Part shown: one piece after another, positions 20,734 to 32,789 of the stretch
Numbering within the stretch: the first letter of the stretch is position 1
Layout of the letters: every line of letters begins with the position of its first letter
From: Capronia americana
Taxonomy: Eukaryota > Ascomycota > Eurotiomycetes > Chaetothyriales > Herpotrichiellaceae
DNA length: 64,000 nucleotides
Assembly: GCA_016110215.1 (NCBI GenBank)
Contig: JADWQD010000003.1
Span: forward strand, 3,100,001-3,164,000
Reading direction: 5' to 3'
Translations under genes and position numbers: made by a program
Notes under the pieces: model-generated
Told to the model about the DNA's origin: nothing
Seen by the model: only the letters and a program-made list of their open reading frames with translations
The model's database searches: none

Positions 20734-22271
20734 GCTGAGCTCCCAGCCGTATGCCATCCTTGAGAGCTTCCGCGAGGATATGCATGAGCTTCCCCTCCTG
20801 TCTGGTCGAAATGATACATGCAAGGCAACATGCACGTTCACAGGGCCGACATACATGACCCGCTAGTGACCGCTTAGCCGCTTCGTGAAGGCAGATCGGA
20901 TTGGCCAGATGGGATGGAGTCCTTCAATACAGTTCCAATGATGATCGGACGAGGAAGTGTGAGTGGCGATCTCACCATGGCTGAATTGTCAGAGCACGCC
21001 GTTAGCTATTACCCGACGGAGAGCCTGCACGTTGAAACTTGCCGTTTGAGGTTGACTGGGCTCGACATTGGTGGAGGTACCACAATCGAATACGTCAAGG
21101 ACGGGCTTCGGTCGCCTCGCCCCCTGGGAAGGTGATCAACTGGGCAGATCCAAATGGGCGACGATTCCAGCATCATATCACGCCTGTGAACCTCAGTGAG
21201 ATCGCCAAGAGCAGAATCGCTGCACCCAGCCGAAGGACATGTCGGCGGTGTCAGTTTGAAGTAAGATGAGATCCTCCCTGAGTGAGATGCGAATTCGTAC
21301 TCGTACAGGACCGCAAAGTGTCGGTCAAAGCCAGAGCGCCATCAGTTGACAGGTCCCCGGCAAAAGCTTGAGATGTCGAAGAAGCTTTCTTCCCCAGCTG
21401 CCGGATCTGTCGAAGCTTTGGCGTTGAGGGGGAATGGTCCTTGTAGAGCCGAACCGGCGAACAACAAAGTGTTGATGTCATGACTTGAGGATGCAGAACC
21501 CCTGCAGGCAGCGACTAGCCGCCACCGCGGCCGAGACAGGGATACTGATGTTATGACTTCTGTAGGTGCCGTGGTACGAGTACATGATTGCGCTGCGGCA
21601 GGAGGGTTGGCCCATCCGCCTGGCCTGGCGCCGCATGTTTCGTCGCGTGGCACATTGTCGCGGCATCCATTCATTCTCACGAAAGCATCGATGTCGTTAG
21701 AACTGCCTCTGAGATCAGCAAGGCACGCCGCCAAGCTGGCGAGCCCCGTCGCATATCTGAGCATGTCAGCTTCTGGGCGTCGCTCCCGAGGGCATCTGGT
21801 CCTTCGTCCCGTGTGTCTCACTCGGGGAGGCTTCATTCGTCAGAAGGACGTCCAAGGCATTATGAGCTAATGCACGCACGCCTCGAGTCTGCGTGATCTG
21901 GACGTGTCCTTTCCGGCCAGCACGTTCAGGCTCCTAGCGGATAGTATCGAGAGTTTAAAAGTCGGCGGAATCACAGGGACAACTACTCCATATACGAGGT
22001 ACTGTACTCGTAAACGATATGTGTGCTCTACCTTGCTACTCTACCGAGCCAACATTCTCTACACAGCAATCGACCTGTGCTGACATCAAGACAGATTTGC
22101 AAGGGTTGCCCCGTGGAAAGACGCTCTACCCAGTATTTCCAAGCCTTCCTACACACAACGCAGTAAGTACCAGAGCAGGTATTGGCGCCGTTTCCAACAG
22201 AAATGCACAGCAACAACATCGTGGCGCGTGATCTCGCCATGAGGTGGCCGGCGTGATCACGCATCATGCAA
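20734..22271. other. Intergenic, no gene seen (1.5 kb)
   Basis: Only overlapping short frames on both strands. A near-palindrome ACGAG-GTACTGTA-CTCGT lies at 21994-22011. The 5' part is upstream of the NTF2-like gene and the 3' end is the terminator region of the first monooxygenase gene. Confidence 0.5.
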
Positions 22272-23860
22272 TCACACAGCCTTGGCCTTCGTCTTCGCGG
22301 TGTCATACTCGTAAATCCAAGACAATCCGCCCTCGTCGCCGACCCAGAGGAAGTACGCCCACATCAACCACTCCTTGACGAGCTGCTGGACGGTGCTGAC
22401 CGAATGTTTCCTCATATCGCCGCCCTTTGAAGTGAATGCCAGGATCTTCTTAACGCGCTCCTGGCGCATGGACTGCCACTGTGTCAACGCCTCTCGAGGT
22501 GCCGACTCTTTGTCTTTCTCTTTCGTTTCCAGCGCCTTCAGCGTGTCCGCGAGGGTGAGGGCGTCCTCGAAGGCCATCGCGGCTCCTTGACCCCCAGTTG
22601 GTGGCATCGCGTGGGCGGCGTCGCCAATCACGATGACTCTGCCGGATTTGCTGGACCACGAGCTCAACTCGGGGACCTTGTAATAGCTGCGTGGTAAGTC
22701 CTCGGTCAGCTTCTTATCGTTGTGCCGGAGCGGCTCGAGAGGGTTCAGGCTTCGAACTTACGGCCACAGTGTGAGGGTGTCCCGGTCAATCCCCTTGGAC
22801 GCAGCGTGGACGAGCTCCGGCCACCGCTCGTTCTCATGGTGGGACTGCAGCGTCGTGTACAGAGCGGTCTTGTCGTTCTGGAGCTTGTTCCAGTCATCGC
22901 GCGATCGGTCCTCGCCTTCCACAGTTGCAAAGCACCCCACCCGGTCTCCAGTATAGTTACACGGCCTGCACATGTGGTTCGTCATTAGCGTTCAGATCTT
23001 GTGTATCGCGCGACCCGGAAGACGGGCCTGAGTGTCGAAGCGTTCCCGCTGGTGGCTAAACCAGTACAGCGTAGCACAGCACAGCACAGCCCTCCGCAGC
23101 GGACACTGACTTACATGAACATGAAAGAGTTGAGCTTCCCCAGGATCAAGCACGGCATGTATACGTTCTGGTCCAACCCGGCGAGTCGAGACCTAGGCAG
23201 ACTCCCCCCGACGCCCAACTGGCCGCTAAACGTCGGCACGGCATTGGGATCGAGGTGGGCCCTCACGCAGGAATGGATGCCATCGGCGCCGATCAAGAAG
23301 TCGGCCTCTTCGGTGCGCCCGTCGGCGAACGTGGCCACGACGGTGCCGCGGCCCGTCTCGCGGATGGCTACGCACCGGGCGTTGTAATGCACGGGGATGC
23401 CTCGCTCGCCGAGGGCCTCGACCAGCGTCTGGCGCACGATGCCCCGCGAGACGCGCAGCGCCTTGTACCCGTACCGTCGCTGGCTGCCGTTCAGGATCGT
23501 GCCGATGTGGCCGAGGTTGCGCGACGACAGGAACCGGAACTCCTCGTAGTTCCACCCTTGCTTCGCCACGCGGTCGTAGATGCCGATTTGGTCGAGGGCG
23601 CGCAGCGCGTTGGGCGCCAGCGCGACGAAGCCGCCGTCAAAGGCCGCCTCGTCGCGGAGATCAAAGATCTTGCATGAGATGTTGTGGGCGTCTTTGTGTA
23701 GGGCAAGCGCCAGTGCGGGTCCCTAGAAGATCGATTTATTAGAACGACCCGTGGCGGGCGGGAATGCTTATGTTTTGTTTCGGCTTCGGGTTCATGATGC
23801 GTGCGTGGGATCAATAACATAACATACCGCCAGCCCGGTGCCGATGATAAGGACCTTCAT
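22272..23860 (-). CDS. FAD-dependent class A monooxygenase (salicylate hydroxylase-like)
   Basis: Four exons, complement of 23860-23828, 23722-23115, 22965-22762 and 22686-22272, introns 105, 149 and 75 nt; 419 residues. The first exon is only 33 nt and codes MKVLIIGTGLA; the join continues GPALALA to complete the GxGxxG FAD-binding motif. Other class A marks are ADFLIGADGIHS (DG motif, about residues 155-166) and VIGDAAHAMPPTGGQGAAMAFED (GD motif, about 300-325), which binds the FAD ribityl. Such enzymes use NAD(P)H and O2 to hydroxylate aromatic or polyketide substrates; the substrate is not predictable here. No membrane anchor is seen, so it is probably cytosolic. A second class A monooxygenase of a different subfamily begins about 540 bp upstream in the same orientation. 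Confidence 0.93.
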
Positions 23861-24402
23861 CCTGATGGATTCCGGGGGGGATACAAGGAATCGTCTACAC
23901 TGCAGGGAGCCAGTCGTAGCGATTGCTGCAGATAAAACAGAACGGAAAGACTAGGAGTAGGATAGCGGAAGAACTTGTGAGCTGAGTGCAGGCGTATAAG
24001 AGTTGATACAGTACATCTCTGCCAGGGCGAGGAGCAGCAGTAAATACTATTTCAACGTTGCTCGACGCCGTGCTCCGCTGAGGTACCAGCAGCGCCTAGG
24101 GCTGTGCATCTCGAGTGGAAAGTTCCTCACTTCGTATCTCTTTACTGGGAGGGTGGCATGTACAGAGTGAAAGGGCACGAAAGTTTCCCACCCGACGCGG
24201 GGCACGGCTGATTCGCTCGCTTCGCCTCTTGGAAGAGCCGAAAATAGGCGAGTTGGATGGGACGCGAGCTGAGAAAGACGAGAAGAAAGCTTGTCGTGTC
24301 GCATCGGTTGCGTTGGTCCGAATGCAGCATCCCCATGCGAACCCAGAAAACGCCTGGCCATATCCATATAGACCGTAGCGAACCCTTTGAGTTCTTGGTT
24401 TC
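23861..24402. other. Intergenic between the two monooxygenase genes
   Basis: About 540 bp that carries the 3' end of the upstream gene and the promoter of the salicylate hydroxylase-like gene. I see no separate gene. Confidence 0.5.
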
Positions 24403-26613
24403 TCATCGACACAAAATCGAGCTCAGAACGTGTTCCAGCTTCTCCTCGCACGACGTTGAGCTCATCCGTTTGGCCCGCCAGGCGACGTATCGGTCGGGTC
24501 TCACGAGGATGCATCCGTCTTCGTCGACCTCCCTCCTCTTGGTCCAATCTCGATACTTATCGGCGTAGTCGAGGCCAAAGCCGATGGCGAAGGCATTGAT
24601 TCGGATCCCAAGCTTGCTTCCCACGGATTTGGCGGCCGCCTTCCATTGCTCACCCCCATGGCCAGTGAACAGGGAAAATGCATTCTTGCCGGCCAAGTCG
24701 ACGGTCGAGACTTCTTTGCTGGGCACGCCTTTGCCTTTGCTCAACCATGCATGGGGAAGGCGAAAGCCAGGATATGTGCTGACGCGGACTTGTGTCAGGT
24801 AATTGCCCGTGAAAGGTTCGAGGGGTCCTTCGTCCTCCAGGTACAAAGCGCTTGACTTGTACCACTGGTTCATCATCATGCCCACGCTATCGCCTTCCCC
24901 TCGATGTCGCTCAATGGCATCGAAAAGTTCCTGGCGACGTCTCGTTCCCGCTTCTGAAGCCTCGGACAGCTCCTTGTTGGCTTTAATCCGGTCCTCCTTG
25001 TCCTGCTCGAACATGCCGATAGCTCCCCATATCGTCGCTGAAATATTGTTAGCAGCCAAGAAGTGAATCGATACCGGCCGGACAGGAAAGGAAACCTCCA
25101 GACACGCCTATATAGACTTGAGCGAAGCACTCACCATGATTGCGAAGAAGCTCATTCGACCACTTGACCAAGTCTTTACCAACAGGCTGGCGCTCGGTAT
25201 TATAGGTCTCCAGCAAAGCTGGAGAGGCCGTCCCTTTCACAACCATGGCAACTTTCCACGCCAGGTTGTACGCATCCTGAATACACGTGTTGCTGCCCAG
25301 GCCGCTGCATCGTTGTCAGCCACCAAATAGAGTGCCAGGACAAGCAGAGCGAGAATTCTGACTTATCCGGTAGTTGCTTAGGGGACCACTCACAAAATAG
25401 GTGGATGTCGGTGGACTGCATCACCGAGACAGAATCTGATGACTATTAGCACGGTCGCCCACACCGGGTTTCCTGAAGACTCACACGTTCTGCTTCGAGT
25501 AAGACTCGGCAACCGTCTCGTTGATTCTCCAACTCGAGATATCCAGCACCTCGAATGGGATCTCGTCACTCCCTATCGTCGCTCTGAGCAAATCTTCCAC
25601 TTGGCCCGTAGCTTTGGCGTCGGACCCAAAAGCCTTGATATCCACCCCTGGCTTCGGGAACACCACCAGCATCCACTTGTCCCACGGCCTCACCATGCGC
25701 AAAACCGGAGCAATCCCATGTTCAAGTTCCGTGTCCGGCTGCATTATCCAATGCAGGTGTCCCGTCTGATGTCGCATGATGTCGGCCAAATCGGCATTGA
25801 AAAGGATGTTGTACGCCACCCCTCCGGAAGGCTGGACATCGTAAGAGAGGTCGATCTTGGCCGCCACAGGGCTCCGGGCGCCGTCACAACCAAAGAGATA
25901 GCGGGAACGGATCTTAAACTTCTGGCGAGTCGCCTTGTTGACGACACTCGTCAGGCAGCTCTGCGAGTCGTGCTCGACGTCTTGGAAGCTTGTGTTGAAC
26001 AGACAGATCGCTCCATGGGTGGTCGCGTAACGGACGAGAATGGGCTCGAGAGACGATTGAGGAAGGTCCAGAGACGCGCAGGGGCTCACGTCCGCGACTT
26101 CTCCCTGTCCCAGTGAGAGTCAGCTGCGGAGAGAGTGCGCGGGAAGAGTGAGAGACACGCACCGACTTGGCCGGCCCAGCACCCCACGCGTGGATGCGCC
26201 CGTACTCGACACCGCTCATGGAATAGCACCAGCGGATAGAATCGAGGCAGTCCCCCCGGTTGCCCAGTCGGAGACACTCATCCTCCAGGTCGAGATCGCG
26301 CATGCATTCTTTGCTTTCGTCAATCAAGGGCACACGACGCGATACCGCAAATGTGGGAGGATCTCCTACCAAGACCCGCCATGTTGAGCAGGTGGGCTCG
26401 GGGCGTGGCAGTCGTGCCCGGCGCGTCAGATATGAGCATCACTTTCACCCCTTCCAGCGGCACTCGAGTCAGTCTTCTTCTCGTCAGCGCCGGACCGTTA
26501 AACTCACCATAATTCACGAGGAAGCAGGCCAGAGATGCGCCAGCCGGGCCAGCCCCAACGATCAAGCAGTCTGTTTCGACGTCGCCATCTGGGATCGGAA
26601 CATTCCGTGACAT
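24403..26613 (-). CDS. FAD-dependent monooxygenase, phenol 2-monooxygenase-like
   Basis: Seven exons, complement of 26613-26508, 26450-26370, 26308-26163, 26104-25485, 25435-25394, 25304-25135 and 25037-24403; introns 57, 61, 58, 49, 89 and 97 nt; 599 residues. Every join restores family sequence. FAD-binding GxGxxG is in DCLIVGAGPAGASLACFL (residues 15-32), followed by ATPRAHLLNMAGLECMRD, typical of the phenol hydroxylase/MhpA branch; FGCDGARSP is the DG motif and FCLGDAVHRHPPIFGLGSN the GD motif. A C-terminal region of about 200 residues fits the thioredoxin-like dimerisation domain of phenol 2-monooxygenases. It should hydroxylate a phenolic or aromatic acid with NADPH and O2. The start at 26613 is 4 codons inside a slightly longer frame and gives MSRNVPIPDGD. 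Confidence 0.93.
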
Positions 26614-27747
26614 CTTGGGTCGCAAATGGGCTGCGTCTCGTTGCGTTTATAGTGTATACGGCACGATTCTGGACCAGTGAGCGAGTGTCGTGGACATGCC
26701 AAAGCGAAATATGTCTGTCTGCTGAAGTCGAAGTGTAGACAGCCCGAGGGAGGGAAGATGATGGTATTTGAATGGCACTCATAAAGCCAAGTTTGAACCC
26801 CGTGGCGATGACTCGGAACTCTCCTTTCTCACCGGTATCGAGAGCACTCTGCCGTGTTCGCCGGGAATATCAGACGCCATATTCTCACGCTCAAGGTTAG
26901 TTTTAGGGGCGATGATGCGTTGGAGGCCTCACGGTGGACATCGCAACTGTACGACGTCGACACTCCGTCCGCAGTGTCTTTGAGGAGGATTCCGTTTTCC
27001 GACAAGCACAGTAGCTGTACCAGTACGTAACTCAGTACTGGACATAATCCTACAAAGGACTGGGCGAGCTTGTGGTGCCCCTTCGATGACTCAGACATCC
27101 CAGTGGGATTACATGGGCGAGCGAATGGCTCGTCCTGTCGCTGACACGAATAAGCGCGAAATTGGCCCGGGACAGCACAATACAGCACAATAACATGCCG
27201 ACCTGATATTGCCTATATGCGGTAATTCTCCAGCCACGGTGATACCGCCTTAGAGATCATAAAACCACCGGCTGATCTGGGGCTGCCCCATACGAAGAAA
27301 GGGGCAGAGACGGCCTATATCGCAGAGTTGTCGCGCGACCAAGATGACCCGGTAACACTGCCTGATCCCACAAGGCATGAATTCCATGCGGAGCCCCGTT
27401 CGCCACGGGAATCTTGGACGCATATGACTTGGCAGTCTTATATTGTTCAAACTGCTGTTGTTCGAAGAACAGCAGAGATGGGCATTTCCAAATCTGTCCA
27501 ACCTGTACATTCCCTTCAAACATATCGCTACTCGGACATGTCGCCACTCTTTCATACATGCGAAAATGCGAGCACCTTGCCTGCTAGCTGCGATTCCAAT
27601 CATCGTTCGATACCCAGGTGCGCCTTGCATCCCAAATGTACAAATCGTCTCGTCGTCATATGTCCATTACTAGTTTTGGCAGATAACAAACACCGTGCAA
27701 TGCGATGAAGTGCACTTTTTGAAAGCCAGAGCAGGGAGGCCTGGGCC
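26614..27747. other. Intergenic, no gene seen (1.1 kb)
   Basis: It contains the promoter of the phenol 2-monooxygenase-like gene. A perfect 7-bp inverted repeat, CCAGTAC with an 8-nt loop and GTACTGG, lies at 27020-27041. No coding family is recognised on either strand. Confidence 0.5.
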
Positions 27748-28560
27748 TTATATAACACCACCTATTGCCCCTATCACGGCTCCAGCTCCAGCGGCATATA
27801 GCATCCCTGGACACGCAGTCTGGCGCGGACCATGGTTGCCAATCTGGATAATGCCGCCGGTGCCAGCGGTGGTAGTAGGTGTGACGCCCGAGCCGCTGCC
27901 AAATATTGTGCACTGGGATACTTGTTGCAGATTCGAACATCCCACCGAGCTTAACGAGCTGCAGATGCTGCTGGCAGCACTCAAGATGGTTCCTGACACT
28001 CCTTGTACCGTGATACCGCCGCCGTCGACGCCCCCCACTGTCACTCCGTTGGCGCCGGCTAGGGAGGTGAAGCAAGCCGTAGAGGCAGCCTGACAGCTTG
28101 TGAATGCGCTGGAGCACTGGTCCGCGTCGGGGAAGGAGGTAGGGGCGTAGATAAAAGGATAGTAGGAGTTGGGTACGGTGGAACCCCCGCCGCCCACGCC
28201 AGTGATCGAGACGACACCGCCAGTTGTTGTCGTGGTACCTCCGACAGCTCCTCCTGTCGTCGATAGACTCGCAGTTGACTCAGTGAAGGATCCATCTATT
28301 GTACCCGTACACGCAACCCCCACCGAGCAACAAGCAACTTGACCGGCTTGGTCTAATGTGCATGTCGTTTCCGAGGGACAGCATATGTTATTTGCTCCCA
28401 GGCCTGAGCAAGAGTCGAGGCCTGCTTGACAACCCTGTCGCTTCGCCAAAAGCGCATCTTCTGGGAGTCCGAATAGGGGATTGGAGAAGGGCGAGTAGTC
28501 GGGACTCGAAGCACCCGCGATGCTTAGGATGGAGATCAAGGCCAAAGATCGGATATGCAT
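27748..28560 (-). CDS. Secreted Cys-rich, probably GPI-anchored surface protein
   Basis: Single exon of 270 residues from the ATG at 28560, which opens a signal peptide (MHIRSLALISILSIAGASS); an ATG 15 codons earlier would bury it. A Kex2-type LAKR site precedes QGCQAGLDSCSGLG, a cluster of about nine cysteines (residues 41-85: CQ, SCSG, NICCP, TTCT, ACCS, ACTG). A Thr/Gly/Ser-rich spacer follows, then a second Cys-containing helical region (about 150-225: QCSSAFTSCQAASTACF, SICSSLSSVGC). The last 20 residues are small and hydrophobic (GMLYAAGAGAVIGAIGGVI), as expected for a GPI-attachment signal or C-terminal membrane segment. This organisation is common in ascomycete wall glycoproteins; the biochemical role is unknown. 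Confidence 0.8.
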   Translation of the reverse strand: MHIRSLALISILSIAGASSPDYSPFSNPLFGLPEDALLAKRQGCQAGLDSCSGLGANNICCPSETTCTLDQAGQVACCSVGVACTGTIDGSFTESTASLSTTGGAVGGTTTTTGGVVSITGVGGGGSTVPNSYYPFIYAPTSFPDADQCSSAFTSCQAASTACFTSLAGANGVTVGGVDGGGITVQGVSGTILSAASSICSSLSSVGCSNLQQVSQCTIFGSGSGVTPTTTAGTGGIIQIGNHGPRQTACPGMLYAAGAGAVIGAIGGVI

Positions 28561-30938
28561 CTCCGGGATGGTTGGACCGTGCAGACAGTTTAGATGGAGG
28601 TTCACCGCCGAGGCATTTGCGGCCGAGGGTGGGTTGGCTCGTGCGGGTCACTGTTGGATATTGTTCCTGTATAGTTCTGGATCTGAAGAATGTTAATTCT
28701 TGGGGATAGCAACGCTCGAGGAGAAGACGGAGGTTTTACAGTGCAATCGGGAAATGGCGCAGGAAAGAGAAAGACCAGCGCAGCCGACTTCGTGGTAGCC
28801 CAGCAACGGCCGCCACGACTTCGCTTTCGTCATCGCTTCACACATTTTGCGGCCTGACATTATCTCATTATTCTGCAGCACCTCGTTGTGAATCGCACGG
28901 ATATGAGGGAGCTCCCTTTTGAAGCTCAGATGGAGTCTAAAACGATGGATTGATAAGGTAAGACTCATGTTACAAGCCCATAATTCCAGTCCTATCCTCC
29001 TGGTGAGATGAGCCAAACGTGAATTCTGCAATGCTGAAAAGATGAACACAATCTTGAATGCTGAATTTCATACCTATACTGGATCTGATTATGCCGTATC
29101 TCAACAAAGCTCATGCAACATCTGCTTTGAAATCGCACGTTCTGATTTTGCGGTGTTAGGTTACTACGAAAGGCACCTTAGGACAACCGCCCGCTCAACT
29201 CTGCTGCGTCCTCGACCGAACTGAGCATCTGATGCGACCCAAACTGAATTGCACTCGATTCAATCAGTGTCACTCAATCCTTCCACAACTGCTCCAGGCT
29301 TGAGCTTTGCAGCGGCCAAAAGCCGGACGGCATCACCCGTGGCACATGCTACTGACCGTCCCATTCTCTCCGACTCCAGCAGGCCCCTGAAGCTGAATAT
29401 ATGGTATGATGTACCTATTTGACATATTGTAAGAGATGACTCCGCACCAGGGGAACTGGATAGAGACTATCGTGTCCCAATCATACGTCCAGAGACTCTT
29501 CTCTGTAAGTCCTGCATGCGGCTCATACCTTGTAGCACTGCTCGACGGGGGTGCTTTTGCTCATCAGTTTACGGAAACCATGTGCCCATGTCACCCACCC
29601 GTATCTATCCCTTTGACAGGTGACAAGGGCGTGCATATACGACGCGCCACACGGAACAGACAGCTTTTCTGCAAAGCCGCCGTACTTCCGATCCCTCTGT
29701 AAATGCTCCCTCTGGTTGGCTGGTTACTTAGACACTGAGCTTTAGCCTCAATAGATCGTGTCCCTCCTAAGTTGTTTCTACGAACAGGCATGTATCAATA
29801 AATCAATCCTGAAGTTCGAGGAGCATAATTTGGGCTTCACATCTGCTGCCGCTACATAGGACTTCTTGGGAGCATCCATGTACTTGTGCAGTGCGAAACT
29901 CGGTCGTAATTGATTCTCAGCCAGCCGTCTGCGCCTCGGACAGTGCCCGGAGGCTGAGAGGAACCCCGGTAAAGCTGCCGAGATTTTACGTAGAATTTTG
30001 TGGGCTTCCCTTGACGAAGGAGCGGTATATTTCGCTTGCGCCGATGAGCTTGAGCGTGGTTGTTGACTTCGGCGAGCAGTCACATCAGACTCTAAATTGA
30101 AGCTTCATGGGTTTTTCATAACACGGCCACGGACCTTGTACGTACTCAATTTGCACCTGGACTGTCTGGGAGTGGATGATGTCCACGTCGCATCCTTTCA
30201 GGCTCTGGCCTGTTTACACAGTACGGTGTTCGCTCACCTCCTCCTGACTCGGTGTTGAGCAGCTTGCTGGTCTACGAAGGAGGGTCTAGACTTTCAATCG
30301 CCTTCTTGGCGGCCCACGTGTGTCTTTTTCAGAAAAGCGTCGATTATCTCGAGCTTCGATTCTTCACGCACACCCGGAGACGCGAGGAAAGGGGCGATCC
30401 TGCTAGCCAGGAACCTGGGGTAGCATCGCGACAAAATCACAATGCTAGTCTCGAAACTTTACCTGTCGAGGACTAACCTAGGTACCACAAGGGCAGCATC
30501 TCCCCTCGTGCTCGGCTGCCATTCGTTACGCAGGAACCCCTTCGCATCTGGTCCTGCCCAGATTGGCGAAGTATCGTTACTCCAGTAGTACGTCGACCGA
30601 CGACCGTAAGTTCCTCGCACCGCATGCGTTGAGGTGAAACTGACCCTTGCAGCACGACCAGCTCGACAGCTCGACCAACTCGGTCAATGCATCATACCAC
30701 CAGCGGATGGCTGCCGACCCCCGCCTTCATGTACTGTGTACTGTTCCGTTCCTTTTGCGGCATCCCAGTCGCTCCCATGATTAGGCTAGTTGGACAACGT
30801 CCTCCTCTGCCAGGGATGTGGTAAGTGGCATGCAGCAATCCACTCTCTCGGCGCACGCAGTACTTCTTGCGCGTCCCTCCCTCGTGGTCCTCCCATCATG
30901 CATTCCGCTGTCAGATTGTCAAGTCAACGGCCCGAACA
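28561..30938. other. Intergenic, gene-poor (2.4 kb)
   Basis: No frame longer than about 120 codons and none with a recognisable domain. The sequence is not obviously AT-rich or repetitive. The right end must hold the promoter of the receptor gene; a C/T-rich stretch (30830-30930) precedes its ATG. Confidence 0.5.
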
Positions 30939-32277
30939 ATGGTCGCAAACTCGTCCGTTTCTCTGGACACCACTCTCGACCCTTTACCTCCAGTCTTACG
31001 GCATGGCTTGGTCGCGGTTGCGTTCTTCGGTATCTTGTCACTCATCTCCAGTGTCGCCCTCTTCACCTTTCTCACATATCGACTATGTGTCTGGTACCAT
31101 CGGGGTCAACTCCGAGATGGCGCCAACCAATTTCTGCTCCTCATCTACAATCTAGTGTTGGCGGATATTCAGCAAGCGATGGCGTTCGCATTGACCTCCG
31201 TATACCTTTCGCAAGACAAGATTCAGGTCGGGACTACAACCTGCTGGGCAAACGGCTGGTTTGTGTCAACTGGCGACCTGGCGTCCGGAGTCTTCATCTT
31301 CGCCATTGCATTACACACGTATTTCGCGGTGGTGCGCGGACGCCACGTGGGCACCAAGTTGTTCTATGGTGGAATCGCCTGCTCGTGGATATTCGTATAC
31401 CTGATGGCTATCATTGGCGTTGGCCTGGATCCCAAGCTCTACAAACGCGCTGGCGCATGGGTATGTATCTGCAAAGCCTCTTCTGTCTGCAAGACTGATA
31501 GGGGCGACAGTGCTGGATCAACAAAAAGTATGACAAGGAACGACTGTGGCTCCACTACTTCTGGATTTTCACTTGCATGTTCGGGACAGTGGTTACATAC
31601 ATCCTCATATTTCTCTACATCAGAGCGAGGGCCAGGACTCGCTCCCATTCCGACTTCCCCAATGATGACGGAAGCGATCCCGCTGCGATGAAACGAGCTG
31701 CGAAGTATATGATCATATACCCCGCCGTTTACGTTGTCTGCACGCTGCCGCTCGCAGGTGGGAGGATGGCGAGCATGACGGGATTGACCGTCCCATACTG
31801 TAAGACCATTTCAGATTGATGAGAAGCGACTGTTGACTAACCGCGCTAGGGTGGTTTTGCCTTGCAGGGGCCTCCATCACCTCCTGTGGCTGGCTTGATG
31901 TCCTCCTTTACGCTGTAACAAGACATGTCCTCATATTCAGCCGAGCTCCGCCTCCGCCGCAAGACCTGGGCCTGGATACTTTTGGCTGGAAGGATGTCGG
32001 AGACAACTTCTGGGGGATGCGGACGACCGTGACCGGGCCGTTGGGGGATCCGAACACCCGCAGACGCGACAAGCGAGATTTTCTCGGGCGAAGGACGCCA
32101 CGTCCACTATCGAGGCAATCAGACGAGGCTCACTTTGCGGGCCAGCCTGAGGGCATCATCACAGCGAAAACTACGATTGAAGTGCGATCCGGCCCCATAA
32201 TCAACTACGCTGACTCAGACATCAGCGCGATAGAGATGGAAGACAAGTCGGATCGGACTCATTCCCACTCACAATGA
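30939..32277 (+). CDS. Seven-transmembrane G-protein-coupled receptor (fungal Git3/GPR1-like)
   Basis: Three exons, 30939-31460, 31511-31799 and 31850-32277, with two 50-nt introns; 412 residues. Start MVANSSVSL carries an N-glycosylation sequon (NSS) before the first helix, fitting an extracellular N-terminus; an upstream in-frame ATG at 30825 is less likely. Helices are visible at about residues 20-45, 62-85, 108-130, 142-162, 190-210, 238-258 and 268-290. The sequence LLLIYNLVLADIQQAMAF in helix 2 and CWANGWFVSTGDLASGVF in helix 3 resembles fungal nutrient-sensing receptors. The third cytoplasmic loop is short and basic (RARARTRSHSD). The tail after helix 7 (about 120 residues) is hydrophilic with many Arg, Ser and Thr. 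Ligand unknown; the Git3-type placement is from pattern memory, while the 7TM topology is clear. Confidence 0.8.
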
Positions 32278-32789
32278 GTGATGCGATGACGACGTGCGGG
32301 TTGGATTGGACTGCACATGAGACCATGACGAAGCGATGGCAAAGGAACCTGTGAAGATTTACTGCCTATTGTGAAAATATAAAGAGCTAGAACGGCCTTG
32401 TATATAAGTGATCATGTATCATCGATGCCCATTGTGGATGTGAGTTCGCATTGAGTTTCGCAGGCCAGGATGGCGTAGGATAGCATTTTCGTGTTGGTAA
32501 AGCGGCAGCCACCTCGGCACACGCCAACGCGGGTTGAATTCGGAGGGCAGGGGCAGCTACATACGTAGGTACACTTACCCCGACTGTTCGATGCTGCTCG
32601 GACTCACGGAAGGGTCCTGCGACTCGACACTGTTCATCCACAACCCCCATCTCCTTCGCGACGACGTCTATACGGCGCCAGGATCCGTTTGCCATCCTTT
32701 CCAGTTCTCGTCCATCGCAATGCTGTAGCCACCACCCTCATTCTCCGTCAGCGAGCAGTTCCTAAGTAACTACCACCCACCCCTCAATC
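32278..32789. other. Intergenic between receptor and transacylase genes
   Basis: About 510 bp on the way to the next plus-strand gene; it should hold a terminator and a promoter. No additional gene is seen. Confidence 0.5.
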
